Shown piece after piece: positions 45,427 through 58,300 of a stretch of DNA of 64,000 nt. The notes under the pieces were generated by a model, which saw nothing but the letters and a program-made list of their open reading frames with translations, made no database searches and was not told where the DNA came from. Origin of the DNA: Desmodesmus armatus (lineage: Eukaryota > Chlorophyta > Chlorophyceae > Sphaeropleales > Scenedesmaceae); the NCBI GenBank assembly GCA_007449985.2, contig VIIQ02000069.1:154001-218000 (forward strand). Reading direction: 5' to 3'. A program made the translations under genes and the position numbers. Each line of letters opens with the position of its first letter. Within the stretch, counting starts at the first letter, position 1.

Positions 45427-48400
45427 ATGGCGTCCAGATTGGCAGTGGGCCTGCTGCTGGCCTTGTGCGCAGCAACAGTATATGCAGACGCAAGCAGAGA
45501 ACTGCTTCAACGCAGCTCAGGTATGACTCAAGCACTGAGCTGAGCTGTGTGAACAAGGTTTATGCGGGAACATACAGCAAGGTGTATATAAGACCTCGCC
45601 GGTGCTGCATAACGCATTGAAATCCTTCACAAAAAAAGTTTGATCATATTTCTGTGTTGGCCGGCTTGCTTCGATCTGTCATCATCAACGGCCAATAGAC
45701 CAACTGTTCATTTGCTGTGTTCCCCTTCCTGATCGGACCATGCAGGCGTGTATCCCCGTCTGGATTGCATGGAGCTTGATGCTATGGACGAGAACGACCC
45801 ATACAGGGTGCGTGGAATGCAGTCTGCTGCTGCTGCTTGCTGCTGCTGCCTGCTGCTGCTTCTCTGGATCCAGTGGGGCAGGTCTTGCCTGCCCAAGCAT
45901 GCATGCAGTTGTGCAGGTGTTGTCAGCTAGCAGTAAGATCACTCTCAAAAGTGCACAGTCACGTCTATTTGTCGGTATTGAAGACTCACATCCATGTGCA
46001 GTGGCTGCGTGCAGCCCTGACTACCTCACACCAGCTGACCCTTTCCTGCCAGCGCAGCGTCACTCACAAACATGCATGCGCTGCTGCTGTCCTGCACCCA
46101 CAGATCATGATGCTTCTGGCTTGGAGGCAGCTCACCACCTCTCCCAGGAGGAACTCACCATTCACTTACTGGCAGCTTGCCGGAGTGCATGGCAAGCCCT
46201 GGGCCTACAACGGTGTTGAGTCCCCTGCCTCGTGAGTTACTCAACATGCCTGGCTGCGCGCTGACATGCACTGCATGATGCACCGCGTATGCTGCTGCTG
46301 TCTCAGTCACTGCAGCCATCTCAGTGCAGCTATGATATTCTGACGTGCAATCAGCAGCGTACACACCCAATGCATTTTCACCACTACAGCGTGCAGCCCT
46401 TCAAGCACAGACGCACCAAACAAGCCCATCTGCAGTATTACTGACACCAACTGCACTCCCATACAGCATCACAACAGCACCCTCTGGGACACCACCCACC
46501 TTCTTGCACACGCCCCACTGACCCCAAGCTGCTTCCCTCACCGCTGTCCCGCTGCCCCGTTGCCCAATCACTGCACCACCCCAGTGGCTTCTGCCGTCAC
46601 CAGGTTCCAGGCTTTGGCCCCTGGCACCGCGCCTACCTGCGTCAATTTGAGCTTGCGCTGCTGGACTCTGCTCGCACAGCAGCTTCTCAGTTCCGCGATG
46701 ACGAGCTGCGCAGCCAGTATCAGTCTGTTGCAGAGACCCTCAGGCTGTGTTACTGGGATTGGGTGAGTGCTGCTACTGTGCATGTGCAGCGACTCTGTGA
46801 GGGTGGTGCTGCATGTCACACAGTTATGTAGCACTTCCTGCATTACTGCCGGCACACACATGCACACACAGACAAGCCTTACTTGGGCACAAAACCCCTG
46901 GACTGGGTGCTGCACTGCACGTGAGGCATATAACTTTGCAGTTCTGCAGTCTGGGTGAGTGCCGCTCAGCGGCTACTGCGCATGTGCAGCGACTTTGTGA
47001 GGGTGATGCTGCATGTCACACAGTTATGTAATTTTCAAAATTGCAAGAGTCTTGCGTCACTGCTGGAACACGCATGCACCCTCAAAACCAGCGCCAAATC
47101 AGCGAGTTACGTACTTCTGCAGTTTCTGCAGTACTGGAAGCTGCACAACTCATGTTGTTGGTGCCTTGCCCTGTGGTTTTCGTTTGTGCAGACCAACCCC
47201 CAGGTGCCAAACATCCTGACAACCAGGTCTGTCACAGTGCTGGACTTTGAGACCGGCGAGAGCACCACCATCCGCAACCCCTTTGGCCTCTATGAGTACA
47301 CTGTGAGTGCCTGGCGGGGTGGGGCATGTGCACAGAACCCACTGACGCTGGATGGGCGACACAAATTTCAATGCAAGCAGCTGGAATATTGTACTGGCAT
47401 GCTTGTGCTTGTGCGCAACAGGAATAACTGGCAGGGAAATGAGTCTCAGTCTGACACTGTCACACACAGCCCGTGTCTGAATCCCCACAGCAGCAGGCAT
47501 GCAGGAGCCGCTTGCTGCATTAGCATTGCTGCATTAGCACTCTTGAAACTTATCGGCGTCAGGTACCTAAGCCATGCCTCTGCCGCTCCCTGCTTCTGTC
47601 CTGCCTACCCAATTCTATCCCTTCCCCGCTCCCTCAGGCTGCTGCTGGTGACGGCCGTAGCTCAGGCCGCAGGATCATCCGTGGGTCAACCTGGGCCTCC
47701 ACCATGTCCCGTAGTGCCCGTCGCTTTGGAATGGAGATGGCTTCTTTCCTGCGCAGCAACACCTGGAGGTGCACCTACCTGACCGGCATTGGCTGCACTG
47801 GCAACTTGGAGAGCACCCATAACGAGATCCACAATATCCTGGGCGGCACGCAGGGCGAGTTGGCGTAAGTTGCCGCATGCTGCTGCTTTGGGAGTTTGGG
47901 CGGGAAAATCATAAGCTTGTGGCAGTTATGTGTGTGTGGTCAGCAAGGGGCAGGCGTGGGTGCAGCGTCACTCTAGGCAGCTTGCATGGTCACACCAACA
48001 GAGCCGCACCGGCCCGCACTTGACAATCCTATTGTAGAGCAGCTGCAGTTTTCAATTTCAGCACTGTCCACACTGCTCCCTGCATTGTTGTTGCTGACAT
48101 GCTGTGTTTCTGCTGCTGTTTGCGCCCTCCTCAAACAATCAATGTACTGCAGAACTGTGCTGTATGCCGGCTTCGACCCCCTGTTCTGGCTGCACCACAC
48201 CATGGTGGACAAGGTGCTGTGGCTGTTCCAGAACAACGGTGGCCAGTGGATGGGCGCAGGTGGGTCACAGTGCTTGTCCTGGTTTTAGTGAGGGTAGCCA
48301 CAACACCTGACATATTGACAGCACCACAGCAACACTCAGTTCCGATCTATTATAGACAGCACCACAGCAGCATTCAGTTCCGATCTATTGTAGAAGACAT

Positions 48401-49430
48401 CCGTCCTTGCAGCTTTTGAGTGCACTTTTATGCCTGCATTTGTGTGTGCCGGGAAGCAGCCCAGTCAGCCTGAGCCACAAGCAACGCTTTTTGAAGAGAA
48501 CATGCATGCGAACGGCTTCCTGCACCACCCCTAGGAAGGCGGTCAGCATGCACCGCCTGCGCACCAGCCTTTTGATTAGTCCCCTGCGCTGACTGGCCGT
48601 CTCCTCCTGTGCTGTGCTGTGCTCCTGCAGCTCGCTACTCCCCCTTCCTGAACCTCCAGGGCGATGCCGCCGACATTTCCAGCTACGGCTACTCCTACAG
48701 CGCAGGCCGCTCCATCGGCGACAGCAACAACAGGCGCCGCAGCAGCCGCGGTGCATGGCTGCAGGCAGCACCCGAGGACAACGCCGTCAGCACAATCGGT
48801 TCCGCAGAAGGCAAGGCTGCCGTGCGTACCGCCATCCAGCAGTGGACCGGCAACTACACTGGCTACACATGGTCCGTCCGTTTCCAGGAGCTCGACCAGC
48901 ACCAGATGGAGGAGCCCGTTCACCTTTTGGTTTACCTGAAGAACAGCGATAAGGCCGTTCAGGCAATTCCCGCCAAGGTGGACGAGCTGAACGAGCTCCG
49001 TAACAAGCCCGGCTACTGCGGTTCCATCGCCGGTTTCAACGAGCAGGTGCACGTGCACTCCGAGCAGCCTGACGGCAAGGTCCTATCCCGTGCTGTCGAC
49101 CTTACTCAGTGCTTGAAGGAAGCTTCCCTCGACCCCAACGTGCCTGCAGTCAACCCCGAGGACATGTCCCGCGGTCCGTCCAAGGTGCCCGTGCGTCTGG
49201 CCGACCTCAAAATCGTGGCTGTGACTGCTGACGGAAAGGATGTCACCGAGCAGTACAACGCCGGCAAGACTGTTATCAGCTGGTCCGTGCCCGTCACCCG
49301 TACAGCTGGTCAGGTCCGTGCTTCTGCTGCTGCTGACCCCATCGAGGCTGAGGCCCTGGCACACCCTCTGGCATTCACTGCCGAGCAGGAGGTGCTCTCT
49401 ATGGCAGTTGGTGACGCAGGCAGCTACTAA
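45427..49430 (+). CDS. Secreted tyrosinase (type-3 copper oxidase), copy 2
   Basis: Eight exons: 45427-45520, 45746-45807, 46104-46231, 46585-46762, 47192-47302, 47638-47864, 48153-48259 and 48631-49430; 568 aa. Signal peptide 'LAVGLLLALCAATVYA'. CuA: His of 'AGVHG', 'GFCRH' and 'GPWHRAY'. CuB: 'LESTHNEIH' and 'FWLHHTMVDK'. The third exon is 128 nt and the CuB exon 107 nt, exactly as in copy 1. Two introns of copy 1 are missing: the one inside 'RCTY...C-GNLE' and the last one, so those exons are fused here. The C-terminal domain ('WTGNYTGYTWSVRFQEL', 'PGYCGSIAGFNEQVHVHSEQ') is conserved with copy 1 and may shield the active site, as C-terminal domains do in other tyrosinase zymogens (inference). 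All copper ligands present. Confidence 0.85.
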
Positions 49431-51599
49431 AGCAGCTGTTGCTGCCGCAGCCTGTGCAAGTGCTGTATAGCTAGTGCGATGCCTTTTTTGGGTGTGCTTC
49501 CTGGCTCACTAGGCTGCTGGCCTCTAGGCAGCCGCTGCACTTACCAGCATGTGTTGGGGTGCGATGTGTTTGTTGGGCCACAATATTATATTAGCAGCAG
49601 CAGCCTGTTGCAGGATGCGACATGCATATCTGGTGGGTTTTGTGGTATTGACCTCTGTATGTTTGGAGGCTTGCACTCGTCCTGAACTGGGCTGGTCCTT
49701 TGGCGGGTCGTGCATGCAGTGCCTTGCCTGCATGCTAGCAAAGACTTGCCCTGTGGCATGGTGGCTCTCCGTTTGAGCTGAGAGACACCTCGTTGTTGTG
49801 CAAGGGCAGTGGGATTTTTATTTGACAGCTAAAAAATGCCATGGGGCACGCAGCTGTTGCACTTCATGAGTCCTTTGCTTGATCCTCAAGTGTTGTATAG
49901 CATTCACCTGTCATTGCCTTTGGGAATGAGCCTAGCAGGTAGCTGTATTGTGGCCTTTGTATAGCGTTATGCCTCAGAGGAGCGCTTTGGCACCCTCAAC
50001 AAGGCAAAGTCAGTTGGGATTTGGTATGATCTGGACTTTCTTTTGGGGGCTGTTGCCCCGCATTCACGTTTTACTCATCACGTCATTTTGTTTGCATTCA
50101 CACATGCATACGCACTGCCCTGTGTTGGCCACCGCCATGCCCCTTGCAAGGCAGTCAGCACAAAGGCAGCTGCGCAATCTTCAAATTGCATAGCAGCCTA
50201 CACCTGCTGCTCATGCAATTCATGCATATCCATTCACCTCAGATGGTTGCCCAAGGGCTGCAAGTTATGTGGTTGCTGCTGGTTGCCCCTAACAGTTGCC
50301 GGCATGCAACTAAGACATTCTGACAAGATTTCTGAAGGTTAACAAGCACTGTGGTGTGCTTCTTCTTGGCTGCTGCATAAGCAGGCCATGTTCTATCTAT
50401 TGACAGACCTGACCTACGTTGTAGCAGTCTCCTAGGCGATGCAGTGCCGTAAGCAAGGTCCATCCGTTATGGCTGCTTTGCTCCTGACTGTGTGTGCATG
50501 GTTGACGCTGTGAAGTATCAACTCTGCATGGTGTTGGACGATAAAGGTGTTGTCACTGTGTCTCTTCTTGGTAACCATCTGTGTTTCTCTCCCACCATAT
50601 GACAGTATTCAGGCTGCCTTCGAAGGCAACCAAAGAATTAATTGGTTGGTGCAGCATCCACATACCGTCACCCAAGTCATGACTGATCAGTAGCTTCCCC
50701 AAACCTTTCCCAACTTTGCTGTCGGTATCTCACACATCCCATGCATTTTACACATGAGATAGTTTCCCACATCCCACCATTCAGCACAAATCTGAAACTG
50801 ATCGCTGTGAGGCATGTCTAGTGATTGTGCACATAACCAATAAACAGTGTCAGCAGCTGTGCCATGCTAACAGTGTAGCTGGGTCACTAGTAGCTTGTTG
50901 CCTGGTTAGCTGTTTAGCTTGGCATGAGTTCAGCAGCAGGGGTGTGAGACTGCAGCCCGTAAGCCTTTGAGAGTTGTGTCGTTGAAACATGGCACGGGCG
51001 TTGGTGTGCAGGTACTCTATTGGCAGTGCAGGAGGGTCAGGCTTGTGATCCTGTAGACCTAGAACTAGAATGGTTCCGACCGACTGCCAGGCTCATACAT
51101 GAACTTCTCCAGCTCAGCCATGTTTGCGGCCAGGCATCAGTCTATGCATTGTCTTTGTCCGTTTGAAAGCAGTAAGCCATTTGAGCGCTGCTACACAAAG
51201 CAGGACCCACATGCAGCTAGCACTTCAGTACAAGTGCTCCTGCTGCTATTGCTAGGGTGAGTTCTCCTTGGAGGGAAGATCACGTTGATTGGAAAGGCAT
51301 CACGTGATGCGAGCATTGAGTACCACCTGGAGTGGAGGGGTAATGAATGGACAGCATGTACCATGAATTGGCAGGCGAAGGGTCAGTGTGTAACAACCAC
51401 TGCTAGACGAAGTGAAGATGTGTACGCAAAAACAACTGAGTTGTTAACTCGTTTATTTATTTATCTGTTGTGCTTAAATTGTAGCTCGAAGCAGCTGCAG
51501 GCAGTACATGTACATTCGCTCAGCGGAAGGACGTAAGCTCTGACATATGTGGCTCAATCAGCAATAAAGAAAGGATATCAGCGCGCTTCGTACTTCAAT
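49431..51599. other. 2.2 kb gene-free interval
   Basis: No supported coding sequence on either strand. Contains the 3' flank of tyrosinase 2 and the promoter of the fusion gene. An AT-rich TTTATTTATTTATC stretch lies at about 51450-51465. Confidence 0.5.
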
Positions 51600-52290
51600 A
51601 TGGGGTGCATGGGGGCAATCTTGCTGCTTCTGCTGTCGACGACATTATGCTCCGCAGACAGCCTGGCCTCAACAAAACCAGCAGACGCAACGCTTGAATC
51701 ACTCATCAAGGAGCTCAAATCAGAGGGCACGCCGGCGGTCAAGGCTCCAAACTCCGTAGGTGCAGTGCAAGTCTCAGTGCAGCAGCAGCAGCAGCTCCCA
51801 CCCAGTACAGCACCACCATCAGCCACCCTACCGCCTGCTACCGTGAAATCAGGCCTGTTCGATGCCGTGGCAGCTGCAGTAGCAGGCGTGGTGAAACCCC
51901 AGGCTGCTGTTGTGGCCAAGTCCACACCAGGGGGCAGTGCCAAAGACCCTGCTCCTGTCAGCTGGACTGTACAGCAGAAATCAACCACAGCCCCAACGGA
52001 AGATACACACCACAGCAGCAACGCAGACGCACCAAAAGCAGCAACAGCCTCAGCAGCAGTGGCATCGAGCGTTGGGGGCAGCAGGAAGCACCCAGGGCAG
52101 AAGGGCCCAAAGGCTAGTCAGGCAGTGAAGCACCCCGGCCCCACCAGCTGGACAGCCGAACACCGCACCTCCCACCCCAATGCAAAAGGCAGTGGCGCCG
52201 CTGTTGTCACGGCAGCGGTGACAACAGCGGCACATCAGAAGCTTGCAGCAGGCGGCCGCAAGGCAGCACCAGGCGCGGCGGCATTCACAG

Positions 52291-52339
<49 letters not shown>

Positions 52340-55300
52340 TGGTACAGAAGTCGGCGATGGGGGCCCACAGGTGGCGGTTGCAGCTGGTTTGTGGGGTGCA
52401 GGTGGGGGTAAGTACGCACACCTCTTCAACAAGCCAGCAGTGTCCGAGACTGCCGCAGCCATCAGCAGCAGCAGCAGCAGCAGCAGCAGCCCGCAGTCTA
52501 TTGCTGGCATCAGCCCTAACAGCATCAGTGGGGATATCAGCAGCAAGAAGGGGGCACAGGTCCACACAAGCAGCAGCAGCAGCAAAAAGAAAAAGAAGGG
52601 GAAGAAGCACGGCAGTGCTACCACTCCAAGCACTGACACCAGCAGCAGCAGCAGCAGCAGCAGCGGCAGCAGCAGCAGCAGCAGCAGCAGCAGCGGCGGC
52701 CATGAAAGCAGCAGCAGCGGCAGCTCGGCACCGGGTCACCCTGGTCCGGTGTTGTGGGCTAAGGGGGATCCCGAGCAGCTAAACCATGACAGCAGCAGCA
52801 GTGGCAGCTCGGTGCCCAGTCACCCAGGTCCGGTGTTGTGGGCTAAAGGAGATCCCAAGCAGCTGAACCAGGATGCTCATGGGGTGGACTTCTGGGCACA
52901 ATACAAGGAAAAGGACACAGCAGGGCACAATGGTGAGACCACAGCAAACTGCCACAGTGTTTGATTCACCTTCCTGCACCTCTGCTGGTGCTGTCGATGT
53001 CGATTTGATGTTGTTGCTGACCTAGCAGCTACTGCTGTTGGCAACCTGACCTGAGAAAGTATTCAACACCATTCGTGTTACACCCATAACAGGACCTCAT
53101 GAGACTTGCTTGGTGTGCAGGCTAATGCTGCGGCTGCTCCCCCGCCCGCCCCCCTGCCACCCTCTCATGCTGTTGCTGGTTGTGCTGATGTTTGTGTTGG
53201 TCAAGTCAGATTTGTACTCTACCACAAGTCCGGCCTGACCAGCACAAACATCAGCACAACCAGCAACCGCATGAGAGGGTGGTTATAGCATGCTGGACAT
53301 GCACACCCCTCTGAGCCCCAACTCACTCCCGGGTGCACCATAGGCGCAGTTGCTACAAACCTACTGAGTTGCAGGGACTTCCAGCACAACTCCCTGTGTG
53401 AACAAAGACGTGCTGCACAGTCCCCAGCTAGCAGACACTCCTTGGTGCTGGTGTGGTCGCAGGTGGCTAATGCTTCGGTTGCTCCCCTCCCCCCGCCCCC
53501 CTCGCTCTCTCACGCTGTTGCTGGTTGCGCTGATCTTGGTGCTGGTGTGGTTGCAGGTGGCTACTCTTTCGGCTGCTCCCCCTCCCCCCGCCCCCATCGC
53601 CCTCTCATGGTGTTGCTGGTTGCGCTGATATTGGTGCTGGTGTGGTTGCAGGTGGCTACTCTTTCGGCTGCTCCCCCTCCCCCCACCCCCCTCGCCCTCT
53701 CATGGTGTTGCTGGTTGCGCTGATATTGGTGCTGGTGCGGTTGCAGGTGGAGGATCTGATACTGATGCTGCTGAGGGAAAGGACTCAGGCAGCACAGGCA
53801 ACGATGACACCGACAGTGGCGAAGGTGAAGCGTCCAACAGCAAGGGCAAGGGGCAGGGGGACGGCTATGAACAGCTACAGGGTGAGGATACAGGAGGGGA
53901 GGAGGAGGAACAGGAGGGTGGGGGTCAGGACAGCAGCAGCGGTGCCGGCTCAAAGGACGAGAAGAAGTACAAGAGCAGTAAGAAACAGTACAAAGGCAGT
54001 AAAAAGCAGTACAGAGGCAGCAGCGAAGGGAAGAACGAGGGCACAGGTACAGACCATCAAGAACAGGGGCAGGAGGAAGAGGAAGGTACAGGGGAGGAGG
54101 AGGGGGAGGAGGGCAGCAGCGGTACCGGCATGGGTACTGGAAAGGACTACACCGGCACCGAGAAGAAGCAGTACAAGCAGGGGAAGAAGTACAGCAGTAC
54201 ACAGCCCGGCGGGCTGTACAAGAAGCAGAAGCAGTACAAGGGTACAGAGCAGGACGACAACGGTGATGACAGCAGTGGGGTTGAGGACAGCAGCAGTACC
54301 GGGGAGGGAGAGGAAGATAAAAATGAGGAGGATGGTACTGCTGCAGAGGACACAGGTGACAGCGGTACAGGGTCAGGGGTACAGTACAAGGGTGGTAAAA
54401 AGCAGTACAAGAAGGACAAGAAGCAGTACAGCAGCAAGAAGAAGGGGTACAAGGGGTCAGGCGGCAGCAGCAGCACTGATGGGAGTGAGGAAAAGGAGGA
54501 GGAAGAACAGGAGCAAGAGGACAGTACAGACCTTGATGGTGCAGACGAAGACTCTGCTGACAACACTGGAGACGACAGTACAGGCAGTACAGGCAAGAAG
54601 CAGTACAAGGAGGACAAGAAGCAGTACAACAAGACCAAAAAGCAGTACAGCAGCAAGAAGAAGCAGTACAAAGGCAGCACTGGCAGTACAGACCTTGACG
54701 CCGGCGAAGATGCAGAGGGGGATGAGGGCGAAGGAGACAGTGGAGACGGCTTTGACGGCAATCAAGATGGAGCTGCTGGTGATGATGACAGCAGTACAGC
54801 TGACGATGACAGCAAGCAGTACAAGAAAGACAAAAAGCAGTACAAGAAGGACAAGAAGCAGTACAAAAAGGATAGTGAGCAGTACGACGACGCAGACGAC
54901 GAAGAGGGCGACCCTGCGGACGAGGATGCTGATGGCAGCAGTGGCGAGGACGACAGCGACAGCAGCGAGGACACAAAGCAGTACAAAAATGACAAGAAGC
55001 AGTACAAGAAAGACAAGAAGCAGTACAAGAAGGACAAGAAGCAGTACAGTGGTGCTGATAGTGAAGAGGATGCTGATGGCAGCAGTGCCGAGGACGAAAG
55101 CGACAGCAGTGAGGGTGCTGACTCCGGCACGGCAAAGCACTACAGTAAGAAGAAGAAGAAGACTACAAAGCAGCACAAGGGCTCCTCCGGCAGCGACGGC
55201 AGCAATGGCAGCAGAGACGGCAGCAGTGACGGCAGCAGTGACGGCAGCAATGACGGCAGTGAGGAAGAAGAGGAGGATGACAACAGCAGTGGCAGCGAGG

Positions 55301-58300
55301 GTACTGCCAAGCAGTACAGCCCTAGCAAGAAGCAGTACAACAAGTCCAAGCCAAAGTCCTACAAGGATAGCCCCACCACCAAAAAGTCTTACAAGGGCGG
55401 CAATCCCAAAAAGGACTACAAGCAGAAGGAGCAAGAGGAGGAGGTGTGCGAGCTTATTGCAGCTGAATTAGGGTTTCGTAGCTTGGTGCTTGCAATGGCT
55501 GTGTTCAAGCTAGGATTCAGGCTTTGGCATGCATGCAAAAGTTAGTGCAAGGCATGTGCTTTGCATAAAGTGAGATGATGTCAACTGATGTGGGCTGATG
55601 TCAAAAGTGCATCTGGGATATGTGTGTTATGTGTGTTATATGCAGGAGGAGGAGGAGGCCTTGTTGGATGAGGGGTCAGAAGATGCAGCTGATTATGGAG
55701 ATGAGGGTGAAGACAGTGCAGACAACGGCAGCCATGATGAGGATGACTCATCAGATGTGGAAGGTAGTGATGGCAGTGGATCAGGTAAGTCCCTTGGGAG
55801 TGAGGTGTGGCCGTAGTTGCTGTGGCCTGCAAAAAAGCATGCACATGACAGTGCCAGCACAACAGCATGACGCAGACAAAGATGTGGAAGGTAGCAGCAG
55901 CAGTAGCCTTGATGAGGCCCTGAGGTGTGGATCCACAAGCGAAGAAGAAGAAGAAGAATTGAGATGTGGCAACACTATGTGCGTGTAGACACATGCGCCT
56001 CTGTGTGAGACCCAGAAGCTGACACAGCGTGCATGTTCTGTGCTCAGCAGTTGCGAGTCAAGTAGTATTCCGCCAGAGAAGAAAATGCCAAGACATCAGG
56101 ACACCAGAGGTGGTGCCACCATCAACACCAACAAAACGGTGACTCATCTTGCATTGTGCCTGTATGCATCATCCACAGGCGAGGTTGGAGATGGTGAGGG
56201 AGAAGAGAACGAGGAGACAGGGGAAGAAGAGGAGGACACATCAACAGGCAAGGAGGGCTACAAAAAGAACAAGCAGTACAAGTCAGGAGCGAAGTACAGC
56301 AAGCCAGGCAGTAAGACGTACAAGCAAGGCAAGAAGAAGGCCTTGAAGTACTACAGCAATGGGAAGTATGAAGGTGAGAGTTGGCCTCACTTAGTGACTC
56401 TGTGACAGTGACATGCTGAGTCCTCCTATGCAGAATGGCTGGGGGATGTTTGGGGTTGTGAAGTCTTGGGCTCCCTATTGAAGGTGGCTAGGAGAGTGCA
56501 ACTTTATTATAGTGAGGCTCAGACTTGACTGGTGGCATCATTTCATTGAAGCTGCAGAGGTGACATGTGCCTGTGCACTTTGACTCTCACCTCCCATCAA
56601 AACATGTTGTCCTGTTGATGATGATTTTGCACAGCTTTATTGAGCTCACCTTGGTGAAATTATCAGGAAATTTCCAAACTGAGTCTGGGCTGAAGGTGAT
56701 GCCCACTGCATTCTTTTGCAGCAGCAAAACTCAGTGCTGCCCGGTCTAAGTTGAATTCTCTCAGTGCTGCCCGGTCTAAGTTGAATTCTCTGCGTGACCT
56801 CTGCATCCGCCTGCGTGCTGTGCCATGCTGTGCTGTGCCATGCTGTGCTGTGCTGCAGGTCAAATTCACCAGCGCTTTGACATCGCTGAGATCAACGACA
56901 TGGCAGACACCAACCCCTACAGGGTGCGCTACAGCATGTTGCATATTGCTACGTTGCATATCGCTACAGCCTGTTGCATATTGCTACGTTGCAAATCGCT
57001 TCGTTGCATATCGCTGCAGCCTGTTGCATATCGGCGACGGTCAATGTAGTGCATGTACCATCAGCGCACTGCCAGTGCAGCTCTGCAGAGACTCTCTGCC
57101 ATGTTTAGTTGGATCGCCATGTCACTGGAGTAGGGTAACCTTGGCGAGTGTGTGTTTGGTGATGATGGTGATGATGATGTTGTCGAGATTCTTGATCGCA
57201 TTTTGGCTAGTGTTGGTTTTGTCCCTGTTACCCCATGAGCCTCTAGCTCCCTTGCGGGTCGCACCGCCTGCCGTGCCAAATACTGTATCTGTAACTGTAA
57301 CTGTTTGGAGGGGGGGGGGGAGGGGCCAGGGCACCACACACACGCAAGTATGCAATGCTCACCTAGTTGCTGCCAGCCGCCACAAGCTTGTGAGTGTGGG
57401 GAGTCCTGTGAAGAGAGTTGCAGGGCCCAACATTTGTTTCTTCTCAACTGCAACTGATGCACAGAGTGTGTGCGTGCCTTCTTGGCTGTATATGTGCAGA
57501 TGCTGCTGCTGATGGCGTTCGCTGACATGATGGCGTGCAAGGACATGAGCGACCCCTACGGCTACTGGCCCCTGGCCGGGGTGCACGGCCTCAACTGGAA
57601 GTATGACGGACACACACCCGACAAACCGTGAGTGTGATCTTGTGCTGACCGGATCGACTGCCAGCTGTAACAGCTTTACAGTGGCACTGTTGTCGCAACT
57701 GCAGTACACATCTGCAAGCACAGCAGCCCTTCCTGTGCTGGGTGGCACCGTGCCACAGGGCCGGCCTATGTGTGGACTTTTGAGCAGTGCCTGCTCAGCC
57801 TATCCCAACAGCAAGATAGGTGCCTCACACGCCCCCTGCTCCTCCTCCCAAGTAGCTGATCCACACATGTATGCCATGACCTAAGCTCCCCATTACCCTT
57901 CCTGCTGTTTCTATGACCTCACAGTGGCTTCTGCAAGCACAGCAGCCCCTCCTTTGCTGGCTGGCACCGGCCCTACGTATGGACCTTTGAGCAGGGCCTC
58001 ATCCAGCATGCAGAGAGTGTGGTCAACAGGCTGAAGACCGAAAAGCTGCGAAAGCAGTACGGAGCTATCCTGCCCACCATCAGGCTTCCCTATTGGTGAG
58101 AGGGGAGCCACCATATGGATGCATTTCTGTAGGTTGGGACGGGGCATGCAGAATAGGCTGAGTTGAGGTGGACGCTGTCTGGGTACAACAGGGGGCGGTG
58201 GCGGCTCTGGCCCAGGGCTTATCATGGCTCCACAATGTGGAGTTCAGGGCCTAACCAAGGTTTGACCGGGGATGCTTGATGCATTGGGGCAGCTCGCCAA

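Noticed and set aside
53561..55135. Long minus-strand open frame rich in Cys/His/Pro
   Set aside because: It is the complement of the repetitive KKQYK-coding exon; its composition follows from the repeat and it has no independent domain.
53642..55471. Plus-strand frame of about 609 codons rich in Arg/Thr/Ser
   Set aside because: It overlaps the KKQYK frame in another phase; only the KKQYK frame matches the intron phases of both neighbours and gives consistent acidic/Lys-Tyr alternation.
56825..56923. ATG at 56825 as the start of an independent third tyrosinase
   Set aside because: It would give a protein with no signal peptide and a Cys-rich start read from the polypyrimidine tract; phase-matched joining to the exon at 56179-56373 is more consistent, though not proven.
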